Source: Beverwykella pulmonaria (lineage: Eukaryota; Ascomycota; Dothideomycetes; Pleosporales; Melanommataceae). From it: 64,000 nucleotides of DNA. Below are positions 22,847 to 33,659 of this stretch, piece by piece. The stretch covers positions 2,602,526-2,666,525 of the forward strand of contig BCHH01000008.1 of NCBI GenBank assembly GCA_001599595.1, written 5' to 3'. Within the stretch, counting starts at the first letter, position 1, and every line of letters begins with the position of its first letter. The notes below the pieces were generated by a model. The model searched no databases. It was not told the DNA's origin and was given only the letters and a program-made list of their open reading frames with translations. Both the position numbers and the translations under genes were made by a program.

Positions 22847-23698
22847 TTTGAGTGCGGTGGAGGCTGGAGAAAAAGGTAGTGTGTTGGAGAGATATTTGGG
22901 GTGCGATGAAGTCCGAGGTGAGGTTGTGAGCTGGCAAGGCAAGGACCCGCGATAGGCGTAAAGGGAAGCTACCCCACGAACTTGGCCAGTTATGAAAGAA
23001 GGAATACAACCCTGCACAAATCGTGTGTTCGCCTTGCATTCCCGATTAATGCATTCTCGCTTCGCCTTATGACAGACCTTGATTGTTTATACGAATACCT
23101 ACGATGTGACGGGAATATTGACCGGAGAACTACTTTTATAAGACAACGAGTGGTTTGGCACTATGGCTTGAATTGGTAGAATTACGAAGGACAGGAGAGT
23201 CAAGGGGCACCTCTGCGAATCTGTCGATATCATGTTCTACAACGCATCAGTTTATGAATTGGTCAAGTGGGCATGAAGTGTACAATACTTACCTTCTCAT
23301 GTCGGTTTTGCTCTAGGTACACATCTGATGGTAGATAGCATTACCCACACACCGCGAGAAAGGCTATAGTGTATTTGGGCAGTGTTTTAGTGAAGAGAGC
23401 AGGAACAAAATTGTCGGCATATCAAGGTGTTGTTCAGCAACATGAAAACTCGCATCGGGAAATTGTGAAGGTCGACAGCAATGCAAAACCAGACAATTTA
23501 GTAGTAAGTGCTCGAGAAAGGGAAGAATGGGGTGCAGAAACTCTAATAATCATCTTGGCTGTTGACTGAAAGAAAAAGATACCAATCCACAGTTAGCAAT
23601 CTTGATCGCAGTCCAAGCCCGCTATTTCCTGTCCAGCTCATCGTATTGTTGATCCGGTGAAATATATCGTGGATGCATATGATCATTTTCTCGTCTCT
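22847..23698. other. Intergenic region
   Basis: About 850 bp lies between the SLATT gene's start and the stop of the small mitochondrial protein. It is moderately A/T-rich, with only short open frames (up to 66 codons). No gene could be supported. Confidence 0.4.
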
Positions 23699-24171
23699 TC
23701 ATTTCTTCACAACCTTCTCAGTCTCCTCCTGCAATTTCTTGATAGTCTCCTCGGAAGCCTCGACCTCGCCTCGATCCGCCTTGATCTGTAACATATTAGC
23801 CTCCATCTACTCTCTCCAGCTCCAGATTAATATACAATACTCTCGCTATCACTAGCAAGCCCATCCTTCCAGTGTCCCTGTCCATCCTTCTGCTTCTTCA
23901 ACGAGTCGTCCTTCTCCCGTTGAATTTCGGCAGCGCGCCCTTCCGTGCCTACACCGAGTTCACATTAGCGTGGATATTCTTCTATCTTTCTCTCAAGCTT
24001 CCAATCCCTCTGTGCGTGTTTGAAGAGATAGGGAGGATGTTGAACATGCGTACCGAGCGTACTCTCCTTCCCCGCATAGCGCCCTATCGAAGAGTGGAAT
24101 CCTGCGCGTTGCGCGATGTGGAAAGAGAGAAGGGGACTGCGGCGAGCAGCAATCGAGCGGAAAGCGGACAT
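23699..24171 (-). CDS. Small fungal mitochondrial protein of unknown function
   Basis: Three exons (24171-24054, 23948-23836, 23785-23699) give 105 residues. The N-terminus (MSAFRSIAARRSPLLSFHIA) is Arg/Ser-rich with no acidic residue for the first ~30 positions, followed by GFHSS, which is typical of a mitochondrial targeting peptide and its cleavage zone. The mature part is very hydrophilic and helical, with KKQKDGQGHWKDGLASDSES and KADRGEVEASEETIKK, a motif pair I recall from uncharacterised conserved proteins of filamentous ascomycetes. No catalytic motif is visible. Introns are 105 and 50 bp. The second donor (GTATAT) was chosen because it alone keeps the conserved SESIIKADRGE in frame. 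Function is unknown; the basic and acidic helical character is compatible with a regulatory or stress-related matrix protein, but this is speculation. Confidence 0.78.
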
Positions 24172-25487
24172 AGTTTCGCTGTTGTAAAACCTCGGATTAT
24201 GGATTGCTAGTTCGGCGGGGTTGTGTTGGACTTCAATTGTGTACGTTCCCAATCTCAGTCCAAATATTTGTGCGGGAGAGGCAATTCTTTGTCAGTAGAG
24301 CAAAATACAATCCGAAAATGCAACGGAGAAGACTAGAGAGAGCCGAAAAGAAGCTACGATGGTGTTGGTGTTGGTGTTGGAAAGAAGACGCCTCGGCATT
24401 GGTAGACATCCCTCAGCTTTGCGTGGTGACGTCAGAGGTAGAAGGTCGCTATTACGTAGATGCGGCCCAACAGGGGAAAACACCAGATGGAATCTAGCCA
24501 TTTCAAAGCAGGCATGGCAATTGATTGCTCTTACTCGGTTCCTGAAATCGCCCGAGGAACGTGGAAATGCGTGTTGTTGGTTTCTTCGCCGGGAGGTTTA
24601 CGATTCTCACACAAGCGAAGGGCAAAGACAGATTTTCAGAGTGGTATCAAGTATTCAAAGTTACGATATCTGTATCCTAAGATAACCTCACTGCCCTCAT
24701 ACCGAGGCGTGTATAAAAATAAAGGAAAGATCCCCAATGACAAAGAAGAGGGCGCAACCAAAAACATTCAAGAAGGTTCCAAGAGGCCCAACCAATCACA
24801 CCTTCATACAACACACAGAACACCAAAAATCCCACAGACGATTTGACTGCGTAGAATCATCCCAGCGTACAGTATACCAGAGACAATCCACACAATGAGG
24901 CGATATGCACCGAAACCCAATAACCGACACCACCGCTTCAATAAACGTTATCGCGCCGTGGTATACCAACCGCCAAAGCCAATCCACACAAAAGAAATCT
25001 ACCCTTTTTATTGGCCTGTAGTAGGCGCCAGGGTGATGATAAGTATAAATAACCAACGCTACAGAACACCGAATCGGGAACCGAGCATTTTCTTTAAGTC
25101 TTAAACGTCGATAGAAACCCAATATGCGACCTGAAAACACCGATGATTTTGCAAACCGCCGTTAATGCGTAGCGCTAGAAGACACGAGACGAAAGCGCTC
25201 TATTCGAAATGATGTTGTTGTCGCTATAGTGCAACGCCGTTGCCCGTTCCGAGTGGTATACCCAAGATGTTGAGAGAGATATCGTAGATTTGTACAAGGG
25301 AGAGTCGATAGTATAGACGTGTGATCCTCCGGAGGATATCGGAAGAAGAGAATTAAAATCCTGAGGGACATGCAGGGAAAGGATAGGTCTTGCATGTAAG
25401 GGTATAGGGTAGCCACCAGTCTAGCAACGAAGGGACGCCGCAATGCCATGCCGAACACAAACGCAGAGTCTCGTGCCCGCCGAGCTA
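24172..25487. other. Intergenic region with a short hexamer repeat
   Basis: About 1.3 kb holds the upstream region of the small mitochondrial gene and the 3' flank of the next minus-strand gene. A GGTGTT unit is repeated about three times near 24360-24380. Minus-strand frames of 114 and 98 codons (24796-25140 and 25162-25458) show no domain and are probably chance. Confidence 0.4.
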
Positions 25488-26145
25488 TTACCAGCGTCGT
25501 GACAGGAACTGCTGCTGCATCTGTCGGTTGGGTGAGACAGATGGGGGAGGGCTGGCAACAGCTCGTGTGGACGGGTCAACAATGGGGATGGCATTGCGGG
25601 TTCTTTGAGCTAGCGGCTGGTGGAGTTTGGTCTGAGAAGAGTTGCTGTGTTGGTAGCCGGCCGGGGCATATGGATTAGGAGCAGAAGAGAGCACAAAAGA
25701 CGGAGTCGGCTGGAGCTGATGTTGAAGAGGCGATTGTTCAGGCGACCCGCTCGACAGAGACGAGCGGTCGGAGCCGGAAGAGTGGATGGATTGAAGCTGA
25801 GCATCAAATGTCAGCGCCTGATACGTCAAACATCGTAACCTGTACCAGCGCGGTGTGTTGGCATGTATCGGGCCCACTTACATCGTCCTCTGTGAGTAGG
25901 TGGAAGGGGCAGAAGAGCTCGTCGTCCTCGAGGTCGAACGAGCGCGCGGCCTCGAAGTCGCGCTTGAAGGCGGCGACGTTGGGCGGCTCTACGACGAACT
26001 CCTTGGGCGTTCGCACGGGGCGGAACTGCTTGTGGTTCTGAGATGCCGAGAGCCTGGGCGCCCTCCGCGATCGGCCGCCATGGTGAGCATGGGCATTGAG
26101 ATGCGACGGGTGGTGCTGCTGTCCATAGCTGAAGAACTGCGACAT
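25488..26145 (-). CDS. Conserved fungal protein of unknown function
   Basis: Two exons (26145-25882, 25796-25488) give 190 residues. The start MSQFFSYGQQH is followed by a His-rich stretch and then RRAPRLSASQNHKQFR. A helical part, PPNVAAFKRDFEAARSFDLEDD, precedes ELFCPFHLLTEDD. After the intron the sequence runs LQSIHSSGSDRSSLSSGSPE and ends with NAIPIVDP and QQQFLSRRW. This combination recurs in Pezizomycotina proteins without an assigned function, as I recall them. The Ser-rich segment and basic patches suggest a phosphorylated, probably nuclear or cytosolic, mostly disordered protein; that is inference. The 85-bp intron has GTAAGT and CAG borders and restores the conserved DD-LQSIHS junction. 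Confidence 0.75.
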
Positions 26146-28246
26146 GACGACGACACGGTGACGGTGAGCGTGATGGTAGTGGTGGTGAGAGAGGTAATGG
26201 TATTGGCGAGGCGGAGGTCGAGTGAGAGGAGACAAGAATGTGGGCGGGCTGTCAACAAAGACGAAACAACAAAGGGGCTGGCGTCGGATGATGGCGCACA
26301 GAGGTCGGGTCGCAGCAAAACGCAGGTGACGGAGTGCGAGGAGCAGGCGGGGGGAGCGGTGTAATTACTACGGAGAGCTGCTGCGGTGCGCGAAGTCTTT
26401 GAGGTGGGTTGTGAGTTAGGTGGGTGGGCGGTGGGTGAGCGGCGGGAGGAAACAAGAGATGAAAGGCTGGGGCCTCTCGTCTCCTCTAATGGAGTGCTGA
26501 CCGATGACCCACTTCGCCACCGCAGCCGAGCGCCAACCAATGGCGTGCTAGCACGTCTAAGTAGAGAAGCTACGGAAGGCAGGGGCCTGGCGGGTGCGGT
26601 CTCGAGGCCCAGCAGAAAATAGCGCTGGGCGGTCCGGTCTCAGCGACAGAGACAGACATACGTCAAGATGCACTCTGCACAGCCTGTCGTTGTCCTCTCC
26701 GGCTCGTCGCAGCAGACGCAACCCGCCCAGCGGCAGCGACACCAGCGTGCAACTGCTCGCGAGCACCGAACGTTCCCCCCCCAGCGTCGCCATCTTGAGT
26801 CGGAGGCGTGCATGTCAAACAACTTATGCGCTGCACGCTAGGCCGCCCCAGGCTTGCCGCAGCCAGCAAGGGCCCACCGCCTCGGCGCCGTCGACCACCT
26901 TGTGACCACACCGCCCATCTCTGTTCCTCATGCAGTTCCAATCGCGGCAGCAGGGCAGCAGCCCTCGCTGTCCGCCAGGGGCACAGAGGCACCTTGTCGA
27001 GCCTTCGCGCGCGACGCCTCCGAGCGTCGAGCGTCCTCGCACTAGAAAGCCCGCAACCGTCCTCGCAAAACTCCGAGGGCGGCCAAGTCACAGTGCTGTT
27101 CGGCAAGGGCGCTTATCATCCATGAACTCCGGAGCCGTCAACGTCGGCCTCTGGGGTGCAGCGCTAAAAGCAGTGCCTCACTGCTCAGTGGCTTTTGGCG
27201 AAGTCGTGAAGCATCGCCCTCCGATCCTGCCACTGCAAATCTTCTCCCGCTTGCCATGCTGCATGGCCTCCGAGAATCCCGCCAGCCCTGGAGCCGTTCT
27301 TTGGCAAAGCGCCCACAGGCACGCCCAACGTGCGTCTCCCCCCCCCCCCAGCGCCTGGTGAGCTTCCAGACGGGCCCGGTCTGACAATCCTCTTCCACTC
27401 CTCCGCTACCGTGGGAATGTCCGACCTTATCGCCAGAACCCTTCGCTGTGCGACCTCCTAAAACTTCCAATCACGAGTAGCGCAATGCGGATAACAGCCA
27501 ATTGCATCTTCGCAGCGGGCGCCCATATTTAGCCATTCCAAAACGCTAGCGGCAGCCAGCATGCACCTGCCTCTGCGTTGCGCAGGTTGTCGGATTCTGC
27601 GAGCAACGGAGCGCTGTTCCACCTGCGAGTGCTTCGAAACCACCTGGGACAGCCAAGCAAATCGCATACGCTTGGCGACCACCCTGTCGCGTTCGGCTTG
27701 CAAACAATGTCAGCTAAGCGGTCTCCCCACTCAGTCTCTCCACCTGCCCGCCGAGTGGGGTGACGACGGCGGTGGAGCCACGCGTAGAATTAATCAATAT
27801 GAACACAGGCGAGCAAACTGGCCCATCCTGTGCAATGCCCGCTGACTGCATTGAGTGCTGAGCCTGAGCTTTTTGGTGGTCAGCACCCAAATTAACGACC
27901 TGCTGCATGGCCGGCTTGGAGAGTGGCACAGCGGTACTCGCATCTTAAACAACGTTGGCGCATGGAATAGGGTTGATGGATTGAATAGCATTTGACTTCG
28001 TTGCTGAGCCCGGTTGGCAGCTTGGAGACCCAGAGGGCCGCGTGGCTATATGTGGTATCTGCTGTCTTTATTCGATCCCTTCAACGTCCCCTCCAAAGGA
28101 TCCCTATCTGCTTCGCCCTGCGCGGTGATAGGTAATATATCGCAGCCCTGTCCATGGGATCATCGCACTGCAGCCGCAGTCGCGCCATCCTGGAACACCC
28201 GAGCTAACGCCTGGTGAATACGGCTTCATCTTTATAGCAGCGGCTG
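26146..28246. other. GC-rich intergenic region
   Basis: A 2.1-kb region between the unknown conserved gene and ssn8. Many frames of 60-150 codons are open on both strands at once, which reflects high GC content rather than coding. A homopolymer C run (CCCCCCCCC) lies near 27340. I found no conserved domain, tRNA or repeat family. Confidence 0.4.
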
Positions 28247-29242
28247 TCATTTGTCCAATCCCCTAGCCTTTACAAATTTGGCAATCTGCTCTTTGCACGC
28301 CTTCTCGCTATAAATCTCCCATATCTCGTAGAGCGAAATCAGCTCTTGAGTGCACTCGACAACAGCCTCAATATCCACATTACTCTCCGCCAGCCAGTCC
28401 ACCAGCTTCTGGACCCTGTTTTGTCCTCCTTGCCCGGCAGCATTTCGAGCATTCCCAAGGGTCTGTAATGCACTTGCTACCCCTGCAGCGTGCACCTGGA
28501 GGCCGCCCTGCGTTGGCTTGAGGACCACAGCGAGGAACATGGCTGTAATAGCGATCTCATGCGGGGCGTGGACAAGAGGAAGGTCTGTGAGGTAGTGGTC
28601 ATTGATGATTGACCATGCGAGTGCATTCTCTTCCTGTGTCAAAGTGAAGTGACCCTGCTGCAGCTCCGCTAGACTGCGATAAGGATGATGTATGATGAGC
28701 TGTGAGTTCATCTCTGAAATGAGTGTGAATTCGCACTCCCCAATCTTGGAGATGTCGTTGAATGATGCGTCTGGGTTCAACGTCAGTTGAGACAAATGTG
28801 ATTGGCAGCAGTGACGTACCCCAACAGTGTCGAGCCTCAGCCAGTACCATGCGGATATGCTGAGGGCATTCCTCCATCTTGCAGGCCAAGTAAAGAGCCG
28901 TTGCCAAGACCAGAGCCGGATTGGTGCGTCGGATCTCTACCTTTGTGTAGAATCGCCGAATATATACTTGGGCAGTGGCTAAAGCTTGCTGTCGTATTCC
29001 GAGGGGTCGCGCCATTTTCGACAGCTCTAGGAGCCCTAGAGGGTTATTCAGTGTTGCGGCGATAGGGAGCAGTGATACCTACGGTGGTAGAAGTAGATGC
29101 TCAGAAGCCGCCGATCAGGTAGTGGGTACAAGTTGTGCAGATTCCGCTCCGACTCTTCAATCTTTTTCCGCTCAAACGCCAGCTGCGGTTTCGTGAACGT
29201 CCAGAACTTCCGCTGCGTTGAGTCCCAATAGCTCGACGCCAT
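28247..29242 (-). CDS. ssn8: Cyclin C, RNA polymerase II holoenzyme cyclin-like subunit Ssn8 (Srb11)
   Basis: Three exons (29242-29083, 29026-28820, 28770-28247) encode 296 residues. The N-terminus [16 protein letters not shown] is the usual start of Ssn8. The cyclin box is well conserved: [18 protein letters not shown], then [20 protein letters not shown] and MEECPQHIR. The second cyclin fold begins at [14 protein letters not shown] and continues through [10 protein letters not shown]. Cyclin C pairs with Cdk8/Ssn3 in the Mediator kinase module and modulates transcription by RNA polymerase II in the nucleus. Phase and conserved text support both junctions (YFYHQLSK and CWGDASFND). The gene is divergent from sal1, with 726 bp between start codons. 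Confidence 0.95.
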
Positions 29243-29968
29243 GATTTATGCAATGGGATAGAGCTCCCGAGGCTGAGACCTGCTCTCGATGCTGCTTGGA
29301 AGAGCCAAACCTCTTCCCTTCTTGTCTCGGTGTCAAAATGAAGTACGAGGTTAATCCGGTTGCTCAACGCTTCGCTTGCTTCATAGACCAGACCTTGAGA
29401 TATGAAACAATGTTGTCCCTTCTCTTTCACAGTGCCGTGGGACAAGGAACACGCAGTCAGAGATGATATGCGGGTCGGAGAAATGATTGTCGTCAAGTTG
29501 GTTAGATGTCGAATGTTGGCTTCGCTGGACCCCACAAAAAATGTTCAGGCGGATACGGGAAGGCGAAAGTCGACTCGAACGAAGCCAGCTCGTGTCACCA
29601 CATCTTAAAGCTAGCGATCCCGACTACCGCTGCTACGGAGTATGTATACTGTACTGGGTGTCCACCTGTGTAAGCCGGCGGAACATACAAGGCACAGAGA
29701 TAGTGGGGGATGGCAAGCATGTCTGGTTGCTCTCTTCGGTCTTGCCGTTTCTCGCTTTCCACGCTAAGCCGCTCCGGGCCGAGTCAGTGCCAACTTTGAA
29801 CCTCCACCATCGCGCGCCCCGCGCCTTTCATCATCTCGCGCCAACGCCCATGAGTGCTCTTTCGCAATCCACTGCCGCCGAATTACCAATTCACCTCCCC
29901 CGATTCCTCGAGCCGCCCTCCCTCCGTGTGTCGCTACCCACAGCCATGATAGACCACAGATAGCGAAG
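29243..29968. promoter_or_regulatory. Divergent promoter region of ssn8 and sal1
   Basis: These 726 bp lie between two start codons facing away from each other, so both promoters are here. A 37-codon open frame (29850-29963) starts at an ATG and stops five bases before the sal1 start codon; if transcribed it would be an upstream ORF. Other open frames in the stretch have no recognisable product. Confidence 0.5.
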
Positions 29969-32158
29969 ATGGACACAGAAATCGCGAATACCCAAGATGC
30001 CCGGGTGGACGCATTGTGGGCTACACTCGACACGCGGAAGCAAGGGCAGCTGGATCTTGCGGGTCTCAAGAAGGGTTTGCGGAAGCTGGATCACCGTATG
30101 GCCGACCACAACATAATAGTGTGCTTCGCTAAGGGATGATGACAGCTTTGAAGAATGCAGACAACCTCCTCTCTGAGGTGATGAAGGCGGTGGATACCGA
30201 CGGAGATGGCCGCATACAATACAATGGTTAGCCGATGGATAGGGACCAATCCGTGATGTCTTGCTGACTCGGTTCCTTTGAAGAATTCCGTACCTTCGTC
30301 CAGCAAACAGAAAAGGAGCTACTCACACTTTTCAAGAGCATCGATAACAATCATGACGGCAAACTTTCCAAGGATGAGCTTCAAGCCGCCTTTCGCCGGG
30401 CTGGTCTCACGGTACCCAATTCGAAACTAGATACCTTCTTCTTGGAGGTCGACAAGAACAACGATGGAGCAATCAGCTTCGATGAATGGCGGTACGTTGT
30501 TACAATTGGAATAGTGTAGAGCCTGTAGTTGTCGTCGGGTGGTAGCGACTATCATCGTTGCTACGACGTCTCTCAGATTTCTACCTGTGCGCGTTTGATT
30601 CGTTTCACTCACTGACTTTGGTGAAAGGGACTTTCTCCTCTTCATCCCCGCCACTGAGCCCAATTTAGTGGCAGTTATGTCCTATTTTCAATCTTCGATG
30701 AAGATGAATGCTGAAGGCGACGCTCAAATCAGCGACGACATGATCCAAGGCTTAGGTATAAAACAGCAATTTCTTCAAAACTTCTTCGGTTCCCTTTTCC
30801 TAGTTGCAAAAACACCACCCCAACCCCCTGTTACTTCTGAGCGCATTGCGTCGCTCGACATGTCTGCATCTTCCCAAATGTCGCCTTCCGCAGTTTCGCA
30901 GACTCTCCCGCCACACCCCGAAGTTTCAGACATGTACTCCTCCTTCGCCGATGTGCACAGGGGGCTACAAAGCGTCAAATCCGTGCTGATTGCTTGTGTC
31001 CCTAATCCAGGCTATTTTGTGGCGGGAGGTCTTGCAGGAATCGTTTCTCGCACCTCAACTGCACCCCTCGATCGGCTAAAAGTCTACCTTATCGCCCAAA
31101 CCAGCGTCACAAAGGAAGCCGTCTCCGCGGTGAAGTCTGGCAATATCGTTGCAGCCGCACTGAATGCCTGGAGACCACTTGCGGGCGCTACCAAAGAGCT
31201 TTGGCACGCAGGAGGCATCCGCAGCCTTTATGCTGGTAAGCCGACACTGTGACCCATAAGAGTGACTGAGCTAAATCACTTAGGCAATGGCCTGAATGTG
31301 ATCAAGGTCATGCCCGAGTCTGCCATAAAATTTGGTTCGTACGAGGCAAGTATAGACGCGCCCTTTGGAGTATGACACCTAATGGTCGTAGGCTGCGAAA
31401 CGCATTTTCGCCAAGCTCGAGGGTCACAACGACCCGTCACGTATCCATTCATGGTCCAAATTTGTCGCTGGCGGCCTTGCAGGTGAGTAACAGGGAAACG
31501 GCCGTTCTCGATGTGAGCTCGTACTAATCGTGTCAGGAATGGTCTCTCAATTCGCGGTCTATCCAATAGACACTCTCAAATTGTAGGATCTGGAGACAAC
31601 ACCGCGTGACTGATCGTTTATGCTGACCAACTCCCTAGCCGCATGCAATGTGAAACGGTATCTGGTGGTCTACGAGGCAACCGGCTCATCATCGCGACTG
31701 CGAAGAAGATGTGGAATACCGGTGGCCTTGGTGCCTACTATCGTGGCCTTCCACTAGGCATTTTTGGCATATTCCCGTACGCGGCCCTCGATCTTGGAAC
31801 ATTCGAGTACCTGAAGCGCGCCATCGCCATTCGCAACGCTAGAAAGCGCGGGTGCCATGAGGACGATGCCCAGCCAGGTGGGTTCATGACCGCAGCCATT
31901 GGCGGCTTCTCTGGTGCTTTTGGAGCCAGCGCTGTTTATCCATTGAACGTCATTCGGACGCGACTTCAGAGCCAGGGCACCGTTCTGCATCCTCGGACGT
32001 ACACTGGAATCATGGATGTCACCCGCCAAACAGTAAAGGGCGAAGGGGTCCGTGGACTCTTCAGAGGTCTCACTCCCAACCTTCTCAAGGTCGTTCCCGC
32101 GGTATCCATTACCTATGTCGTCTACGACAAATCAAAGAAGGTCATCGGCCTTCGCTGA
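29969..32158 (+). CDS. sal1: Calcium-dependent mitochondrial carrier (Sal1/SCaMC, ATP-Mg/Pi type)
   Basis: Eight exons (29969-30095, 30146-30226, 30284-30491, 30628-31235, 31284-31345, 31392-31482, 31537-31582, 31639-32158) give 580 residues. The N-terminal half is a calmodulin-like sensor with EF-hand loops: a degenerate first one (DTRKQGQLD), then DTDGDGRIQYNE, DNNHDGKLSKDE and DKNNDGAISFDE. The C-terminal half is a mitochondrial carrier with repeat signatures PLDRLKVYL, PIDTLKFRMQ and PLNVIRTRLQ; the Asn in the third signature is usual for this group. Family members exchange ATP-Mg for phosphate across the inner membrane when cytosolic calcium rises. All junctions keep phase. Intron 5 (31346-31391, 46 bp) has a GC donor (GCAAGT), the only reading that restores GSYEAAKRIFAK. 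Confidence 0.94.
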
Positions 32159-32850
32159 AAAACTCATCCGTCCCAGCACCACCGTTTTTCATTTGTCATT
32201 TTATGTTTCCGTACCAACATTGCTACCACTACCGACAGCCATTGCTATGGCGAGTCTATAATCATGGACTTTTCCACTTGCATACAAAGATACCCGTTTC
32301 ATCCTTGGTTAGCGAGGTACGGCATTTCGACGACCTTGCATCACGCTAGTCTGGCTTTAGCCTTCCCCCTTATCAATACTCTGCATTATGGGACCCGGAG
32401 CGTTGGCGTTTGAATCAGATCTTGTACAGGATAGATCATGGAGTTGAATACGCTGTTCGTACGAAAGAATGCTGGATATGAACAGTATGAGGGGTTGTAT
32501 TGTACCAATATCATGAATGGAAACAACTACGAAGGCATGAACGTAGCACTACTTCTTTTAGCCTCTTGCGTGTAAGATCACGGCGACAAGTGTCGATAGG
32601 ACACGTTACGCTATGGAGAGGAGGGTAGAGGGGAGATTTTTTTTTCTTTCATTATCATCGGACCTCCTTATCCTTGTAACTAGATATGAAAACGCTTTCA
32701 AAGACGGATTCCCAAAACAGATGCCCAGAAAAACGCCGACAGTAATGCTAGCGTGTCGTTTATGATTTTTATAGGGGCGACGTTGGATGGTTTAGTATAC
32801 ATGTAGGATACAGTGGAGGTCGCGATCTGCTTCGTGGGAGACAAAGACAT
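32159..32850. other. Convergent 3' intergenic region
   Basis: This stretch of about 690 bp lies between the stop codons of sal1 (+) and hsp10 (-). A poly-T run occurs at about 32638-32648. No coding potential was recognised; it should hold two 3' ends. Confidence 0.45.
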
Positions 32851-33407
32851 TTATTCGTTAATTTTGGCTAGGAGTCTGCGGACGTAAGTCAGCGATGACG
32901 AGTCTGAAGTGCAAGGCTAGCTGGGAACTCACTCGTAGTCGCGGAACAGCGAGTACTCCTCCTCACCGACTTTGATGGGGCTGCCGCCGAACTGCGTCTT
33001 CGTTAGCAAAGCTGAGCTCTGCCATTCATTCCCCCATATAATCCCCTTCGAACCGTAACCCAAGCCCCCTTTTTCTACTATTCTTTCCTTCGCGTCTCAG
33101 ATCTATACTACGTCTAATAACGTACCTGGGGAATCAACACCTTGTCACCCGGCTGCACGCTCGGCGTGATCCGCTTCCCATCCTTATCCAGACCGCCGGG
33201 CCCAACGGCGAGCACTTTCGCCTCATTTAGTTCCTTGACCGCACTCTCTGGGAGGAAAATTCCGCCGGCAGTCTTAGTCTCCGGCTTGATGCGCTGCACA
33301 AGGATGCGGTCGAGGAGAGGTGCGATGGAGCGGATGGACTTGATGGCCGACTAGAAGGAGGGTTAGTTATGTGGAGGAAGAGCTTGGAGTTGGAGTGAGC
33401 TTGCCAT
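32851..33407 (-). CDS. hsp10: Mitochondrial co-chaperonin Hsp10 (GroES family)
   Basis: Four exons (33407-33405, 33350-33126, 32991-32933, 32875-32851) give 103 residues, the normal size of Hsp10. Conserved text: SIAPLLDRILVQRIKPETKT, GGIFLPESAVKELNEAKVLA, VGPGG, QPGDKVLIPQFGG, and a C-terminus ending EEYSLFRDYELLAKINE. The heptamer caps Hsp60 in the mitochondrial matrix and helps fold imported proteins. The first coding exon is only the ATG, in context CACAAAATGG. The 54-bp intron after it begins GCAAGC and ends CTTCTAG with ACTAACC near its end; it contains no GT, so this would be a GC-AG intron. An alternative is the upstream ATG at 33600 followed by GTCGGT, which encodes the same protein but would place the heat-shock element inside the intron. 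Confidence 0.92.
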
Positions 33408-33510
33408 TTTGTGGGATTTTGAGGGAATCTGGGGGTTGGGAAGCTATGTGGAGAGAATGATTGAAGTTCTTGAAATTGAGAATGTTTTTCTTTGGGGATC
33501 TTTCGAGGTT

Positions 33511-33525
33511 GGAAAATTCGAGAAC
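33511..33525. promoter_or_regulatory. Heat-shock element in the hsp10/tilS-like promoter
   Basis: The bases GGAAAATTCGAGAAC form three perfect alternating nGAAn/nTTCn units (GAA at 33512, TTC at 33517, GAA at 33522), the binding site of heat-shock factor. It lies about 105 bp upstream of the hsp10 start codon, in the 252-bp gap shared with the divergent tRNA-lysidine synthase-like gene. A second, two-unit match (TTC-n2-GAA) lies at 33467-33474. Heat induction of hsp10 is known in fungi; its action here is inferred from the site. Confidence 0.75.
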
Positions 33526-33659
33526 GCCAAGCCCTCGGGGCAGTTCCGAGGCCACCGTTTCTATCAGTGCCGCCAATTGCAAGGCAATACCACCGACCAT
33601 TTTCGCGTCCTATCGTGTCTCGAGCGCAATTGGGCTAGGCCGATGCCATAGGTCTGTTT

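Noticed and set aside
26146..28246. Many 60-150-codon frames on both strands
   Set aside because: They overlap each other in most frames, lack domains, and reflect high GC content.
31346..31391. Using the GT at 31350 as the donor of sal1 intron 5
   Set aside because: It shifts the frame after GSYE and destroys the conserved AAKRIFAKLEG segment; the GC donor keeps both.
33405..33600. Upstream ATG at 33600 as the hsp10 start
   Set aside because: Possible by splice rules (ATG followed by GTCGGT), but it would place the heat-shock element inside an intron. The ATG at 33407 has the better context. Kept only as an alternative.
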